Source: Aquisalimonas lutea (lineage in GTDB: Bacteria; Pseudomonadota; Gammaproteobacteria; Nitrococcales; Aquisalimonadaceae). Taken from it: a stretch of 64,000 nucleotides of DNA. Within the stretch, counting starts at the first letter, position 1. Each line of letters begins with the position of its first letter. The DNA is taken from assembly GCF_030409225.1 (NCBI RefSeq), contig NZ_JAUFPK010000001.1, forward strand, positions 926,191-990,190. Direction: 5' to 3'. Position numbers and translations under genes: made by a program. The notes beneath the pieces were generated by a model. That model was not told the DNA's origin, ran no database searches, and saw nothing but the letters and a program-made list of their open reading frames with translations. Positions 8,728-16,518 of the stretch are shown piece after piece.

Positions 8728-9681
8728 TCATCGCTGCGCCGGCCCGCCTTCCGGCTCGTCGGTAGCTCCTTTCGGCCGGCGGCCGCGGGCGCCCAGGGTG
8801 GCCAGGTACAGCCCCAGCAGGATCAGCACCGCGCCGACACCGTGATAGCCGTGCAGGCGTTCCCCCAGCAGCGGCAGGGCGAGCGCTGCCGCGAACAGCG
8901 GCATGAGGTACATGAACATGCCCGCGCGGCCGGGCCCGATGACCTGCACGCCGTAGTTCCAGCCGAGATAGGACAGGATCGAGGGAAACACGGCCACGTA
9001 CACCAGCGCCGGGATGTGCCCGGCCCGCGGCGTATAGGTGATGCCCAGGGCGAGCTCCACCAGGTAGCAGGCAAGAATGAACGGCAGCGCCAGGGTAACC
9101 AGCGCCGTCAGCAGCACCAGCGGATGCAGCCCCAGCGGGTGACGGCGCAGCAGCACGGAATAGATCGCCCAGGAGGTGATGGCCAGGAGCATGAGCAGAT
9201 CGCCGGGCGCCAGGCTCAGCGCCGCCAGGCGCTCCAGGGAGCCCTGGGCCACCACGACGATGACGCCGGGCAGCGCGATGCCGAGTCCCAGCGCCTGGCG
9301 ACGGGACAGGGTCTCGGTGGCGGTGAGCCACGCCGTGAGGGCGATGACGATGGGCATGCTCGCGTTGATCAGCGTGATGTTGATGGCCGAGGTGGTCACC
9401 GCGGCGCCGTAGAGCAGCGTGTTGAACAACCCGGCGCTGAGCACCCCGAGTGCTGTGAGCAGGCCCAGGTGCTGGCGGATGGCGGGTAGCGATGGCCGCA
9501 GATGGCGCCAGGACAGGGGCAGGAGCAGTGCCAGGGCCGCGACCCAGCGCCAGAACGACAGGGCCACCGGCGGGATCTCGCCGACCACCCCGCGGCCCAG
9601 TACGGCATTGCCGGCCCAGAAGAGCACGGCGGCGGTGAGTGCGCCACAGGCGAGGAGTTCGCGACGCTGATTGCGGGTCAC
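8728..9681 (-). CDS. DMT-family (EamA) exporter
   Basis: 317 aa built from two EamA repeats of five helices, ten membrane segments in all. The first helix has the family motif FWAGNAVLGRGV, and the second repeat includes WAIYSVLLRR and SYLGWNYGVQVIGPGRA. Such proteins usually export metabolites or amino acids; the substrate here is not predictable. A charged C-terminal tail (RGRRPKGATDE) faces the cytoplasm. It sits alone between a convergent NAD kinase and a divergent peptidase. Confidence 0.85.
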   Translation of the reverse strand: MTRNQRRELLACGALTAAVLFWAGNAVLGRGVVGEIPPVALSFWRWVAALALLLPLSWRHLRPSLPAIRQHLGLLTALGVLSAGLFNTLLYGAAVTTSAINITLINASMPIVIALTAWLTATETLSRRQALGLGIALPGVIVVVAQGSLERLAALSLAPGDLLMLLAITSWAIYSVLLRRHPLGLHPLVLLTALVTLALPFILACYLVELALGITYTPRAGHIPALVYVAVFPSILSYLGWNYGVQVIGPGRAGMFMYLMPLFAAALALPLLGERLHGYHGVGAVLILLGLYLATLGARGRRPKGATDEPEGGPAQR

Positions 9682-9860
9682 TGTGCTGTCGACTCTGCCG
9701 TTGGGTTGCGGGTGGAACCGGCGAGCCTACAGGGTACCGCGGTGGGTCGTCACGCGCGTCGCGGGTGGGACCCGTGCCTCACAGCGCTCGAGGAATCTGT
9801 CAGACTAGGGCGGGATTTGACACGCGGTCCACGACGAAGGCAACGGAAACCAAGAGCACT

Positions 9861-11117
9861 ATGAGCGAATCGAACCAGCCCTGGACCCGGCCCATGCCGG
9901 AGAAGCAGTTCAATCTCATGCGCGAGATCCTGGCGGCGCCGAGCCCCATCGGGCTCGAGGGCGCCATGACCTACGGGGTGCTGAAGCCCTACTTCGACAC
10001 CTTTGCGCCCGAGGACTGGCACGTGCACCAGTTCAAGGGCCACGCGGGGATTGTCCTGGATACCCACCCGGGGCGGGACGACCTGTTCAAGGTGATGATC
10101 ATCGGCCACGCCGACAAGATCCGCCTGCAGGTGCGCAGCATCGGCGACGACGGCAAGATCTGGATCAACAGCGACTCCTTCCTGCCCACCACGCTCATCG
10201 GCCACGAGGTGAAGCTCTTCAGCGAGGACCCGGACCATCCGGGCAGCTATCGCGTCATCGAGGGCGGCACCGTCGAGGCCCTGGGCGCGATCCACTTCGC
10301 CGACAACGCGGTGCGCACCGGGGAGAAGGGCGTGAAGAAGGAGCAGCTCTACCTGGAGCTGCAGATCCACGGCGAGAACAAGAAGCAGCAGGTGGAGAAC
10401 CTGGGCGTGCGCCCGGGCGACGCCATCATCCTCGATCGGCCCATCCGCCGCGGCTTCAGCCCGGACACGTTCTACGGCGCCTACCTGGACAACGGCCTGG
10501 GCTGCTTCGCCACGGCGGAGGTGGCGCGGCTCATCGCCGAGGCGGGTGGCACGAAGCAGGTGCGCGTGCTCTTCGCCATGGCCACCTATGAAGAGATCGG
10601 CCGTCTGGGCAGCCGCGTGCTCGCCGGCGAGCTCAAGCCGGATGCGCTCATCGGCGTGGACGTCAACCACGACTACGTGGCCGCGCCCGGGGTGGGCGAC
10701 CGGCGGCTGCCGCCGCTGGAGATGGGCAAGGGCTTCACCATGTCCGTGGGGGCGATCGCCAGCGAGCAGCTCAACCGCGTCATCGAGAGCACGGCCCGGG
10801 AGCACGACATTCCCCTGCAGCGCGACGTGGTCGGGCCGGACACGGGCACCGACGGCATGGCCGGGGTGCTGGCCAGCGTCGACTGCGCCGCCACGTCCAT
10901 CGGCTTCCCCATCCGCAACATGCACACCATCTCGGAGACGGGGAACACCTCCGATCTGCTGGCGGCCGTGCATGCCCTGACCTATGCCGTGCAGGCCCTG
11001 GATGCGCTGCCCGATCCCCACCGGGAGTTCCTGGACAACCACCCGCGGCTGGACCGCGCGGGGACGCTGGCCCACCAGGGGTCGGCGAAGCCCGACGACG
11101 AGGAGAAGAAGGCATGA
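9861..11117 (+). CDS. M42-family metallo-aminopeptidase
   Basis: 418-aa co-catalytic metallopeptidase of the M42 (TET aminopeptidase / FrvX) family. The expected ligands are all there: His in IIGHADKIR, bridging Asp in YLDNGLGC, catalytic and metal Glu pair in TYEEIGRLGSR, Asp in IGVDVNHDY and His in IRNMHTISE. The usual HxDEIG reads HADKIR, a small departure beside the metal His. Such enzymes form large self-compartmentalised particles that trim peptides in the cytoplasm. I start at 9861 because upstream codons do not match the family. The last bases overlap the next gene by 4. Confidence 0.85.
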   Translation: MSESNQPWTRPMPEKQFNLMREILAAPSPIGLEGAMTYGVLKPYFDTFAPEDWHVHQFKGHAGIVLDTHPGRDDLFKVMIIGHADKIRLQVRSIGDDGKIWINSDSFLPTTLIGHEVKLFSEDPDHPGSYRVIEGGTVEALGAIHFADNAVRTGEKGVKKEQLYLELQIHGENKKQQVENLGVRPGDAIILDRPIRRGFSPDTFYGAYLDNGLGCFATAEVARLIAEAGGTKQVRVLFAMATYEEIGRLGSRVLAGELKPDALIGVDVNHDYVAAPGVGDRRLPPLEMGKGFTMSVGAIASEQLNRVIESTAREHDIPLQRDVVGPDTGTDGMAGVLASVDCAATSIGFPIRNMHTISETGNTSDLLAAVHALTYAVQALDALPDPHREFLDNHPRLDRAGTLAHQGSAKPDDEEKKA

Positions 11118-11689
11118 GCGGCGAGACCATCAGCCGGTTCCCGGTTCCGGATCTGAACACCGTTCCCGGGGACGTGCGCGAGCGCATTCTGGCGGTTCAG
11201 GAGAAATCGGGCTTCGTGCCCAACGTGTTCCTGGCCCTGGCCCACCGCCCGGACGAGTTCCGGGCGTTCTTCGCCTACCATGATGCGCTCATGGAGTCCG
11301 ACAGCGGGCTGACCAAGGCCGAGCGGGAGATGATCGTGGTGGCGACCTCTGGCGCGAACCACTGCCACTACTGCGTCATCGCCCACGGCGCCATCCTGCG
11401 GATCCGGGCCAAGGATCCGCAGGTGGCCGACCAGGTGGCCATCAACCACCGCAAGGCCAATATCACGGAGCGTCAGCGGGCGATGCTGGACTACGCCCTG
11501 AAGGTGTCACTGCGCTCCAGCGAGATCGACGAGAGCGACCGCGAGACCCTCAAGGCGCACGGGTTCACTGAAGCGGACATCTGGGATATCGGCGCCGTAG
11601 CGGCATTCTTCGCCATGAGCAACCGGCTGGCGAACATGGGCGACATGAAGCCCAACGCCGAGTTCTACGACATGGGGCGGGGTTACTGA
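11114..11689 (+). CDS. AhpD-like peroxidase-related protein
   Basis: 191-aa alpha-helical protein of the carboxymuconolactone decarboxylase / AhpD superfamily ('uncharacterised peroxidase-related' subgroup). The redox motif is intact: Cys-x2-Cys followed by His in NHCHYCVIAHGAILR. It would reduce peroxides or be reduced by a thiol partner. It overlaps the upstream peptidase by 4 bases (ATGA), so the two are coupled. Its 3' end overlaps the convergent fur gene by 7 bases. Proximity to Fur fits oxidative and iron stress but is not proof. Confidence 0.85.
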   Translation: MSGETISRFPVPDLNTVPGDVRERILAVQEKSGFVPNVFLALAHRPDEFRAFFAYHDALMESDSGLTKAEREMIVVATSGANHCHYCVIAHGAILRIRAKDPQVADQVAINHRKANITERQRAMLDYALKVSLRSSEIDESDRETLKAHGFTEADIWDIGAVAAFFAMSNRLANMGDMKPNAEFYDMGRGY

Positions 11690-12135
11690 CTCGCCCCGGA
11701 CTCGGCCTCTTCCTGGTCGCAGCGCCGCAGACAGTTGGCGTACAGGACCAGGCTGTACTCGCGCAGGTCGAACTCCCGTTGCTGGGCGATGCGCTTCTGG
11801 CGGTCCTCGATGACGTCGTCGACGAATTCCTCGACCTTGCCGCACTGGACGCACACGATGTGGTCGTGGTGGCCGCCGTCGGCCAGCTCGAAGCGTGCCT
11901 GCCCGCCCTCGAAGTGGTGGCGCTTCACCAGGCCGGCGGATTCGAAGTGCGACAGCACCCGGTACACCGTCGCCAGGCTGAAGTCGGAGCCGGCGTCGGA
12001 CAGGCGCCGGTAGAGCTCTTCCGCGGTCAGGTGGTGGGGCCCGTCTTCCTGCTGCAGCGACTGCAACAGCTCCAGGACGCGGACACGCGGCAGCGTCGTC
12101 TTCAGACCCGCTTTCTTCAACTGAGGATATTCCAT
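11683..12135 (-). CDS. fur: Ferric uptake regulator Fur
   Basis: 150-aa classical Fur repressor. A winged-helix DNA-binding domain (about 1-82, with SLATVYRVLSHFESAGLV) is followed by a dimerisation domain with HHDHIVCVQCGKVEEF. C95 and C98, plus C135 and C139 near the C-terminus, can supply the structural zinc site. With iron it should repress the fhu promoters seen in this window. The gene converges on the AhpD-like gene with a 7-base overlap. Upstream lies a 6-1-6 palindrome (12166-12178) that may be an autoregulatory or paralogue operator. Confidence 0.92.
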   Translation of the reverse strand: MEYPQLKKAGLKTTLPRVRVLELLQSLQQEDGPHHLTAEELYRRLSDAGSDFSLATVYRVLSHFESAGLVKRHHFEGGQARFELADGGHHDHIVCVQCGKVEEFVDDVIEDRQKRIAQQREFDLREYSLVLYANCLRRCDQEEAESGASQ

Positions 12136-12165
12136 AATCCGCCTCCGCCTCGCCGGGATGCAACT

Positions 12166-12178
12166 TAGACTCAGTCTA
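12166..12178. promoter_or_regulatory. Perfect 6-1-6 palindrome upstream of fur
   Basis: TAGACT-C-AGTCTA is a perfect inverted repeat about 31 bases upstream of the fur start. It has the size and spacing of Fur-superfamily boxes (7-1-7 type). The TTAGA...TCTA ends recall the iron-control element bound by Irr more than the GATAAT core of Fur. Because an Irr-like gene ends just upstream, control of fur by Fur itself or by that paralogue is possible. This is inference. Confidence 0.5.
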
Positions 12179-12218
12179 GACCATTTTCATCGCCCTGACG
12201 AGGGGTGCCATGCAATGG

Positions 12219-12668
12219 TCAGCGATTGGCTGCCGGGTCGTGCCCACTGCGCACCCGGACCAGCACTTCCATGCCCTCGATCTCGGTACCCTCGGGCAGC
12301 CCCAGATCGCCCTGGATGGCCAGGCGGCCGGCGGGGATGTCCGACAGTTCCCCGGTATCCATGTTGTAGACATGGTGATGGTCCGAGGTGTTCGAGTCGT
12401 ACAGTGTTCGATCCGGCTCGATCAGCACTTCGTTGATCAGCCCGTAGCGCACGAACAGGTTGAGCGTGTTGTACACCGTCGCCTTGGACACATGACCGTA
12501 CGCGGCGTTCACGCCCTCGAGCACCTGCTCGGCGGAGACGTGCTGCGGGCGCTGGAACAGGAGATGGGCGATGTCGATGCGCTGCTGCGTCGGCTGGATG
12601 CCGAAACGCGTCAGCATTGCCCGCACTTCGCTGCGTTCCACGGGGAATCTGTCGGCACGTTCGTTCAT
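12219..12668 (-). CDS. Cysteine-free Irr/PerR-like Fur-family regulator
   Basis: 149-aa Fur-superfamily regulator, clearly paralogous to the neighbouring fur gene. The DNA-binding half has GIQPTQQRIDIAHLLF and KATVYNTLNLFVRYGLI; the second half has SDHHHVYNMDTGELSDI, very like the HHH segment of rhizobial Irr. It contains no cysteine at all, so the structural zinc site of Fur and PerR is absent, as in Irr. Irr proteins respond to haem and iron and are mostly alphaproteobacterial. The ATG at 12668 has no Shine-Dalgarno sequence, but TGGTATGCT, an extended -10, ends about 6 bases before it, so a leaderless transcript is possible. Irr-like or PerR-like function is inferred. Confidence 0.8.
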   Translation of the reverse strand: MNERADRFPVERSEVRAMLTRFGIQPTQQRIDIAHLLFQRPQHVSAEQVLEGVNAAYGHVSKATVYNTLNLFVRYGLINEVLIEPDRTLYDSNTSDHHHVYNMDTGELSDIPAGRLAIQGDLGLPEGTEIEGMEVLVRVRSGHDPAANR

Positions 12669-12874
12669 ACCGGGAGCATACCATTGTCGTACGCCGGTGG
12701 CGCAATCGTCGCCGGGTATGCGTGCACACCGCCGGGCCCGGAAGCCGCCGGGCGTTGGGCGCTGCCCTGCCGACGGTGCTTTTCTCCGTCCCGCATAGCC
12801 GCTACTGTGGCAGCCATCGGTGGCGCCGCATGCCCCCGGTCGTAACAGCCCGAATCCGAGGATCATGCAACCCG

Positions 12875-15397
12875 ATGCGAACATTGCGGCATCGTCTCGC
12901 CCGTGCCCTGGTACTCGCCTTCCCCGGGATGGCACTGGCCGGCTCGCTCGGTGGCCCGGGCGGGGCCGCCCTGGCCGCCGACGACAATCCCCCGGATGTG
13001 GGCGACCGTCGCGGGGCCCTGGTCGACGAGGTGGTGTTCACGCAGGAATCGGACGTGGGCAAGGTGGCCGGGCTGATCGAGCGCGGCTCGTACCATGTGT
13101 TCGCCCAGGGGGTCACCAATACCACCGTCTATCATCGGCTGCGTGACTCGGACGAGGTCGGCTACGAGCAGGCCTACGGGACCTCCACCGAGCTCACGCT
13201 GAACCCGGCCGGGCCGGAGTTCGCCAACGGCCGGCTGAACCCGTTCGCCGTGCGCGACATCCGCGAGGCGATGAACTGGCTCGTCAACCGCCGCTACGTC
13301 GCCGAGGAGATCTACGGCGGCCTGGCGGTGCCCCGCTTCCTGCCCATCAACACCGCCTTCCCGGACTACGCCCGCCTGGCCGATACCGCCCGGGCGCTGG
13401 AGATCGAGTACGGCCACAACCCGGAGCGGGCGAGCCGGGTCATTCGCGAGAAAATGCAGGCGCTGGGGGCCAGCCGCGACAACGGCACGTGGCACTACGA
13501 CGGCCGGCCGGTGGAGCTGACCATCCTCATCCGTACCGAGGACGCCCGCAAGCGGGTCGGCGACTACGTCGCCAATCTGCTGGAGGATCAGGGGTTCCGG
13601 GTGCGGCGCCAGTATCGGACGGCCGGCGAGGCCTCGCGCATCTGGATCGGCACCGATCCCAACGCCGGCGAGTGGCACATCTATACCGGCAGCTGGGTGT
13701 CCACGGTGGTCAACCGGGACGTCGCCTCCAACCTCAGCTACTACTATACGCCCCGGGGCCGCCCCGACCCCTTGTGGCAGGCATACGATCCGGTCCCCGA
13801 GCTGGACCGGATCGCCGAGCGCCTGCAGCGCCGCGACTACGACACCACCGAGGAGCGCCGGGAGCTCATGGCCCGGGGCATGGAGCTCGCCATGGAGGAC
13901 TCGGCCCGGGTCTGGCTGGTGGACCAGACCAACGTCATTCCCCGCTCCGACGACGTCGCCCTGGCTGCGGACCTCGCCGGCGGCATCGCCGGCTCCCGGC
14001 TCTGGCCGTATACCCTGCGTTTCCGTGACCGGCTCGGGGGCCAGGTCATCTTCGCCGCCCCCAGCCTGCTCACCGAGCCCTGGAATCCCGTGGCGGGCAG
14101 CAACTGGCTGTTCGACACCATGATCACCCGCTCCCTGAGCGACACGCCGGTTATGCCGGACCCGTTCACCGGGCTGTACTGGCCCCAGCGCATCGACAGC
14201 GCCGAGGTCACGGTGCAGGAGGACGTCCCCGTGACGCGCACCCTGGACTGGCTGAGCGTCGAGCGCGTGCCGGAGATCACGGTGCCGGAGGATACCTGGA
14301 TCGACTGGGACACCGAGCGCGGGCGGTTCATCACCGTCGGCGAGAAGCACCCCGACGGCATGACGGCGCGCACGCGCACCCGCGTCCGCTATGAGAACGG
14401 CTACCTGGATCGTCGCTGGCACGACGGCAGCCGGGTATCCATGGCCGACCTGGTGCTGCCCTGGATCCTGACGTTCGCGCGGGCCGACGAGAGCAGCAGC
14501 CTGTTCGACGGCAGCTATCTGCCGGTGTTCGAGGTCTTCCAGCGCCATTTCCGGGGCTGGCGCATCGTCGGCACCGATCCGCTGGTCGTCGAGATCTACA
14601 GCGACCAGATCTACCCGGATGCGGAGACCATTGTCGCCCAGCGGGCGCCGTCGGTGGAGCCGTGGCATACCCTGGCCCTGGGGATCATGGCCGAGCGCAG
14701 CGACGAGCTGGCGTTCTCCGCGGACAAGGCGGACCGCAAGAGAATCCCCTGGATGAGCATGATCTCCGGTCCGAGCCTGGACGTGCTGGAGCGCAAGCTC
14801 GGCAGGGCCCGGGAGCACGGGTTCGTCCCCTATGCCGGGGTGCTCGAGCGCTACCTGCGTGCGGACGAGATCAGCCACCGCTACCAGGCCCTGGCCGACT
14901 GGTACGCCGGGCAGGGCCACTTCTGGGTGGGGGACGGGCCGTTCTACCTGGACGAGGTCCATCCGGTGGAGCGCACCGTGGTCCTGCGGCGCTACGAGGA
15001 CTTCCCGGATCCGGCCGACAAGTGGCTGCGGTTCACCCAGCCCCGCATCCCGGAGGTGCGGCTGGACGGGCCGATGATGGTGCAGATGGGCTCCGGGGCC
15101 CGGTTCGACCTGACGATCACGTTCCAGGGCGAGCCCTACGGCCGGGAAGCCATCAAGGAGGTCCAGTACCTGCTGTTCGACGGTGAGGGGGACCTGGTCC
15201 ACCAGGGGCGGGCGGCCCCCGCATCGGGGGGACGCTGGCGCATCGCCCTGGACGCCGGGCAGCTCGATGCGCTGGGTACCGGTGCCAACAGCCTGGAGGT
15301 GGCCGTGACATCCACGGACGTGGCGCTGCCCACCTTCGCCTCCCACGCCTTCGCCACCGTGCCGCCGGGCACCATGACCCTGGAGGAGACACCGTGA
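12875..15397 (+). CDS. ABC transporter family-5 binding protein, circularly permuted
   Basis: 840-aa exported binding protein; signal peptide about residues 1-35. Motifs of the SBP_bac_5 fold appear in swapped order. The usual second half comes first: a Leu-rich GSYHVFAQG segment near 62-79, DIREAMNWLVNRRYVAEEI at 128-146, NPERASRVIREKMQALG at 182-198 and a GW-like segment near 270. The usual mature N-terminus then starts at about 388 (GGQVIFAAPS...PWNPVAG), followed by WHDGSRVSMADLV at 515-527 and GDGPFYLDEVHPVERTVVL near 686-704. A beta-rich C-terminal domain (about 725-835) is extra. First gene of an overlapping importer operon. Ligand unknown; peptide-like or nickel-like by family. Confidence 0.8.
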   Translation: MRTLRHRLARALVLAFPGMALAGSLGGPGGAALAADDNPPDVGDRRGALVDEVVFTQESDVGKVAGLIERGSYHVFAQGVTNTTVYHRLRDSDEVGYEQAYGTSTELTLNPAGPEFANGRLNPFAVRDIREAMNWLVNRRYVAEEIYGGLAVPRFLPINTAFPDYARLADTARALEIEYGHNPERASRVIREKMQALGASRDNGTWHYDGRPVELTILIRTEDARKRVGDYVANLLEDQGFRVRRQYRTAGEASRIWIGTDPNAGEWHIYTGSWVSTVVNRDVASNLSYYYTPRGRPDPLWQAYDPVPELDRIAERLQRRDYDTTEERRELMARGMELAMEDSARVWLVDQTNVIPRSDDVALAADLAGGIAGSRLWPYTLRFRDRLGGQVIFAAPSLLTEPWNPVAGSNWLFDTMITRSLSDTPVMPDPFTGLYWPQRIDSAEVTVQEDVPVTRTLDWLSVERVPEITVPEDTWIDWDTERGRFITVGEKHPDGMTARTRTRVRYENGYLDRRWHDGSRVSMADLVLPWILTFARADESSSLFDGSYLPVFEVFQRHFRGWRIVGTDPLVVEIYSDQIYPDAETIVAQRAPSVEPWHTLALGIMAERSDELAFSADKADRKRIPWMSMISGPSLDVLERKLGRAREHGFVPYAGVLERYLRADEISHRYQALADWYAGQGHFWVGDGPFYLDEVHPVERTVVLRRYEDFPDPADKWLRFTQPRIPEVRLDGPMMVQMGSGARFDLTITFQGEPYGREAIKEVQYLLFDGEGDLVHQGRAAPASGGRWRIALDAGQLDALGTGANSLEVAVTSTDVALPTFASHAFATVPPGTMTLEETP

Positions 15398-16518
15398 GCA
15401 CCGCCCCGGGCGTCGCTTCGCCGTCGCGGGCCGGCTCGCTCCGGGATCTGCGCCGGATCGCCGCGTTCACCGCCAGGCGCCTGGTGGCGCTGTTCCTCAC
15501 CGTCATGGTCGGGGTCTACCTGACCATCGTGATCGCCAACATGGGCGGCGAGGTGGACGAGCTGCGCAAGCTCCAGATCCGCTCCACCGTCGCCGAGCAG
15601 GTCCGCGCCGACCCGGCGTTCGCCGACATGCCCGCCGAGGAGCGCAACGAGCTCATCCAGCGCCGGGTACAGCAGCAGATCGAGCGGCGGCGCCTGGATG
15701 AGCCGTTCATCCTGCGCAGCATCGACTACCTGCAGCAGGCGGCGGTACTGGATCTGGGGCGTGCCGAGGAGATGCACAGCGACCGCGGCTCCCGGGAGGT
15801 GTACCGGATCATCGTCGAGCGGCTGCCGGCCACGCTGCTGCTGTTCGGCACCGCCAACCTGCTGGTGTTCTTCGTCTCCGTGTTCGCGGCGCTGCGGCTG
15901 TCGCGCCACTACGGCAGCATCAGCGACCGGGCGGTGATCGCCCTGGCGCCCAGCTCCGCCGCGCCGGGCTGGTTCTACGGCATCTTCCTGATCCTGATCT
16001 TCGCGTTCATCGTGCCGGTGCTGCCCGCCGGTGGCATGGTCGACGTGCCGCCCCCGGACGGCGCCTGGGCCTACGCCGTGAGCGTGCTGCGGCACATGGT
16101 CCTGCCGGTGGCGGCCATGTTCATCTCGTCCATCTTCATCTCCATCTATTCCTGGCGCACGTTCTTTCTCATCCATTCCAGCGAGGACTACGTGGAGATG
16201 GCCCGGGCCAAGGGCCTGCCGGCCGGGATGATCGAGCGCCGCTACATCCTGCGGCCGACGCTGTCGCCGATCATCACCAGCTTCGCCCTGATGCTCATCG
16301 GCCTGTGGAGCGGCGCGATCATCCTGGAGCAGGTGTTCAACTGGCCGGGGCTGGGCACGCTGCTGTTCCAGGCCATCGGTCACCGGGATACGCCGGTGAT
16401 CATCGGCTCGGTGGTGATCTTCGCCTACCTCCTGGCGCTGACGGTGTTCCTGCTGGATATCCTCTACGCCATTCTCGATCCGCGGGTGCGGGTGGGCATC
16501 GAGGGGGACAACCAATGA
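15394..16518 (+). CDS. ABC importer permease, DppB-like
   Basis: 374-aa inner-membrane permease of the peptide/nickel (DppB/OppB) family. The first helix (about 30-50) is followed by a long periplasmic helical segment rich in Arg and Glu, then five membrane helices. The cytoplasmic coupling loop EMARAKGLPAGMIERRYILR is the EAA motif that contacts the ATPases, and PGLGTLLFQAI near the C-terminus is typical. GTG start, overlapping the stop of the binding-protein gene by 4 bases; its own stop overlaps the next permease by 4, so translation is coupled throughout. Confidence 0.88.
   Translation: MSTAPGVASPSRAGSLRDLRRIAAFTARRLVALFLTVMVGVYLTIVIANMGGEVDELRKLQIRSTVAEQVRADPAFADMPAEERNELIQRRVQQQIERRRLDEPFILRSIDYLQQAAVLDLGRAEEMHSDRGSREVYRIIVERLPATLLLFGTANLLVFFVSVFAALRLSRHYGSISDRAVIALAPSSAAPGWFYGIFLILIFAFIVPVLPAGGMVDVPPPDGAWAYAVSVLRHMVLPVAAMFISSIFISIYSWRTFFLIHSSEDYVEMARAKGLPAGMIERRYILRPTLSPIITSFALMLIGLWSGAIILEQVFNWPGLGTLLFQAIGHRDTPVIIGSVVIFAYLLALTVFLLDILYAILDPRVRVGIEGDNQ

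Noticed and set aside
12863-15346. 827-codon open frame antisense to the ABC binding-protein gene
   Set aside because: Gly-, Arg- and Val-rich composition with no family motif; it arises from third-position GC bias opposite a clearly coding gene.
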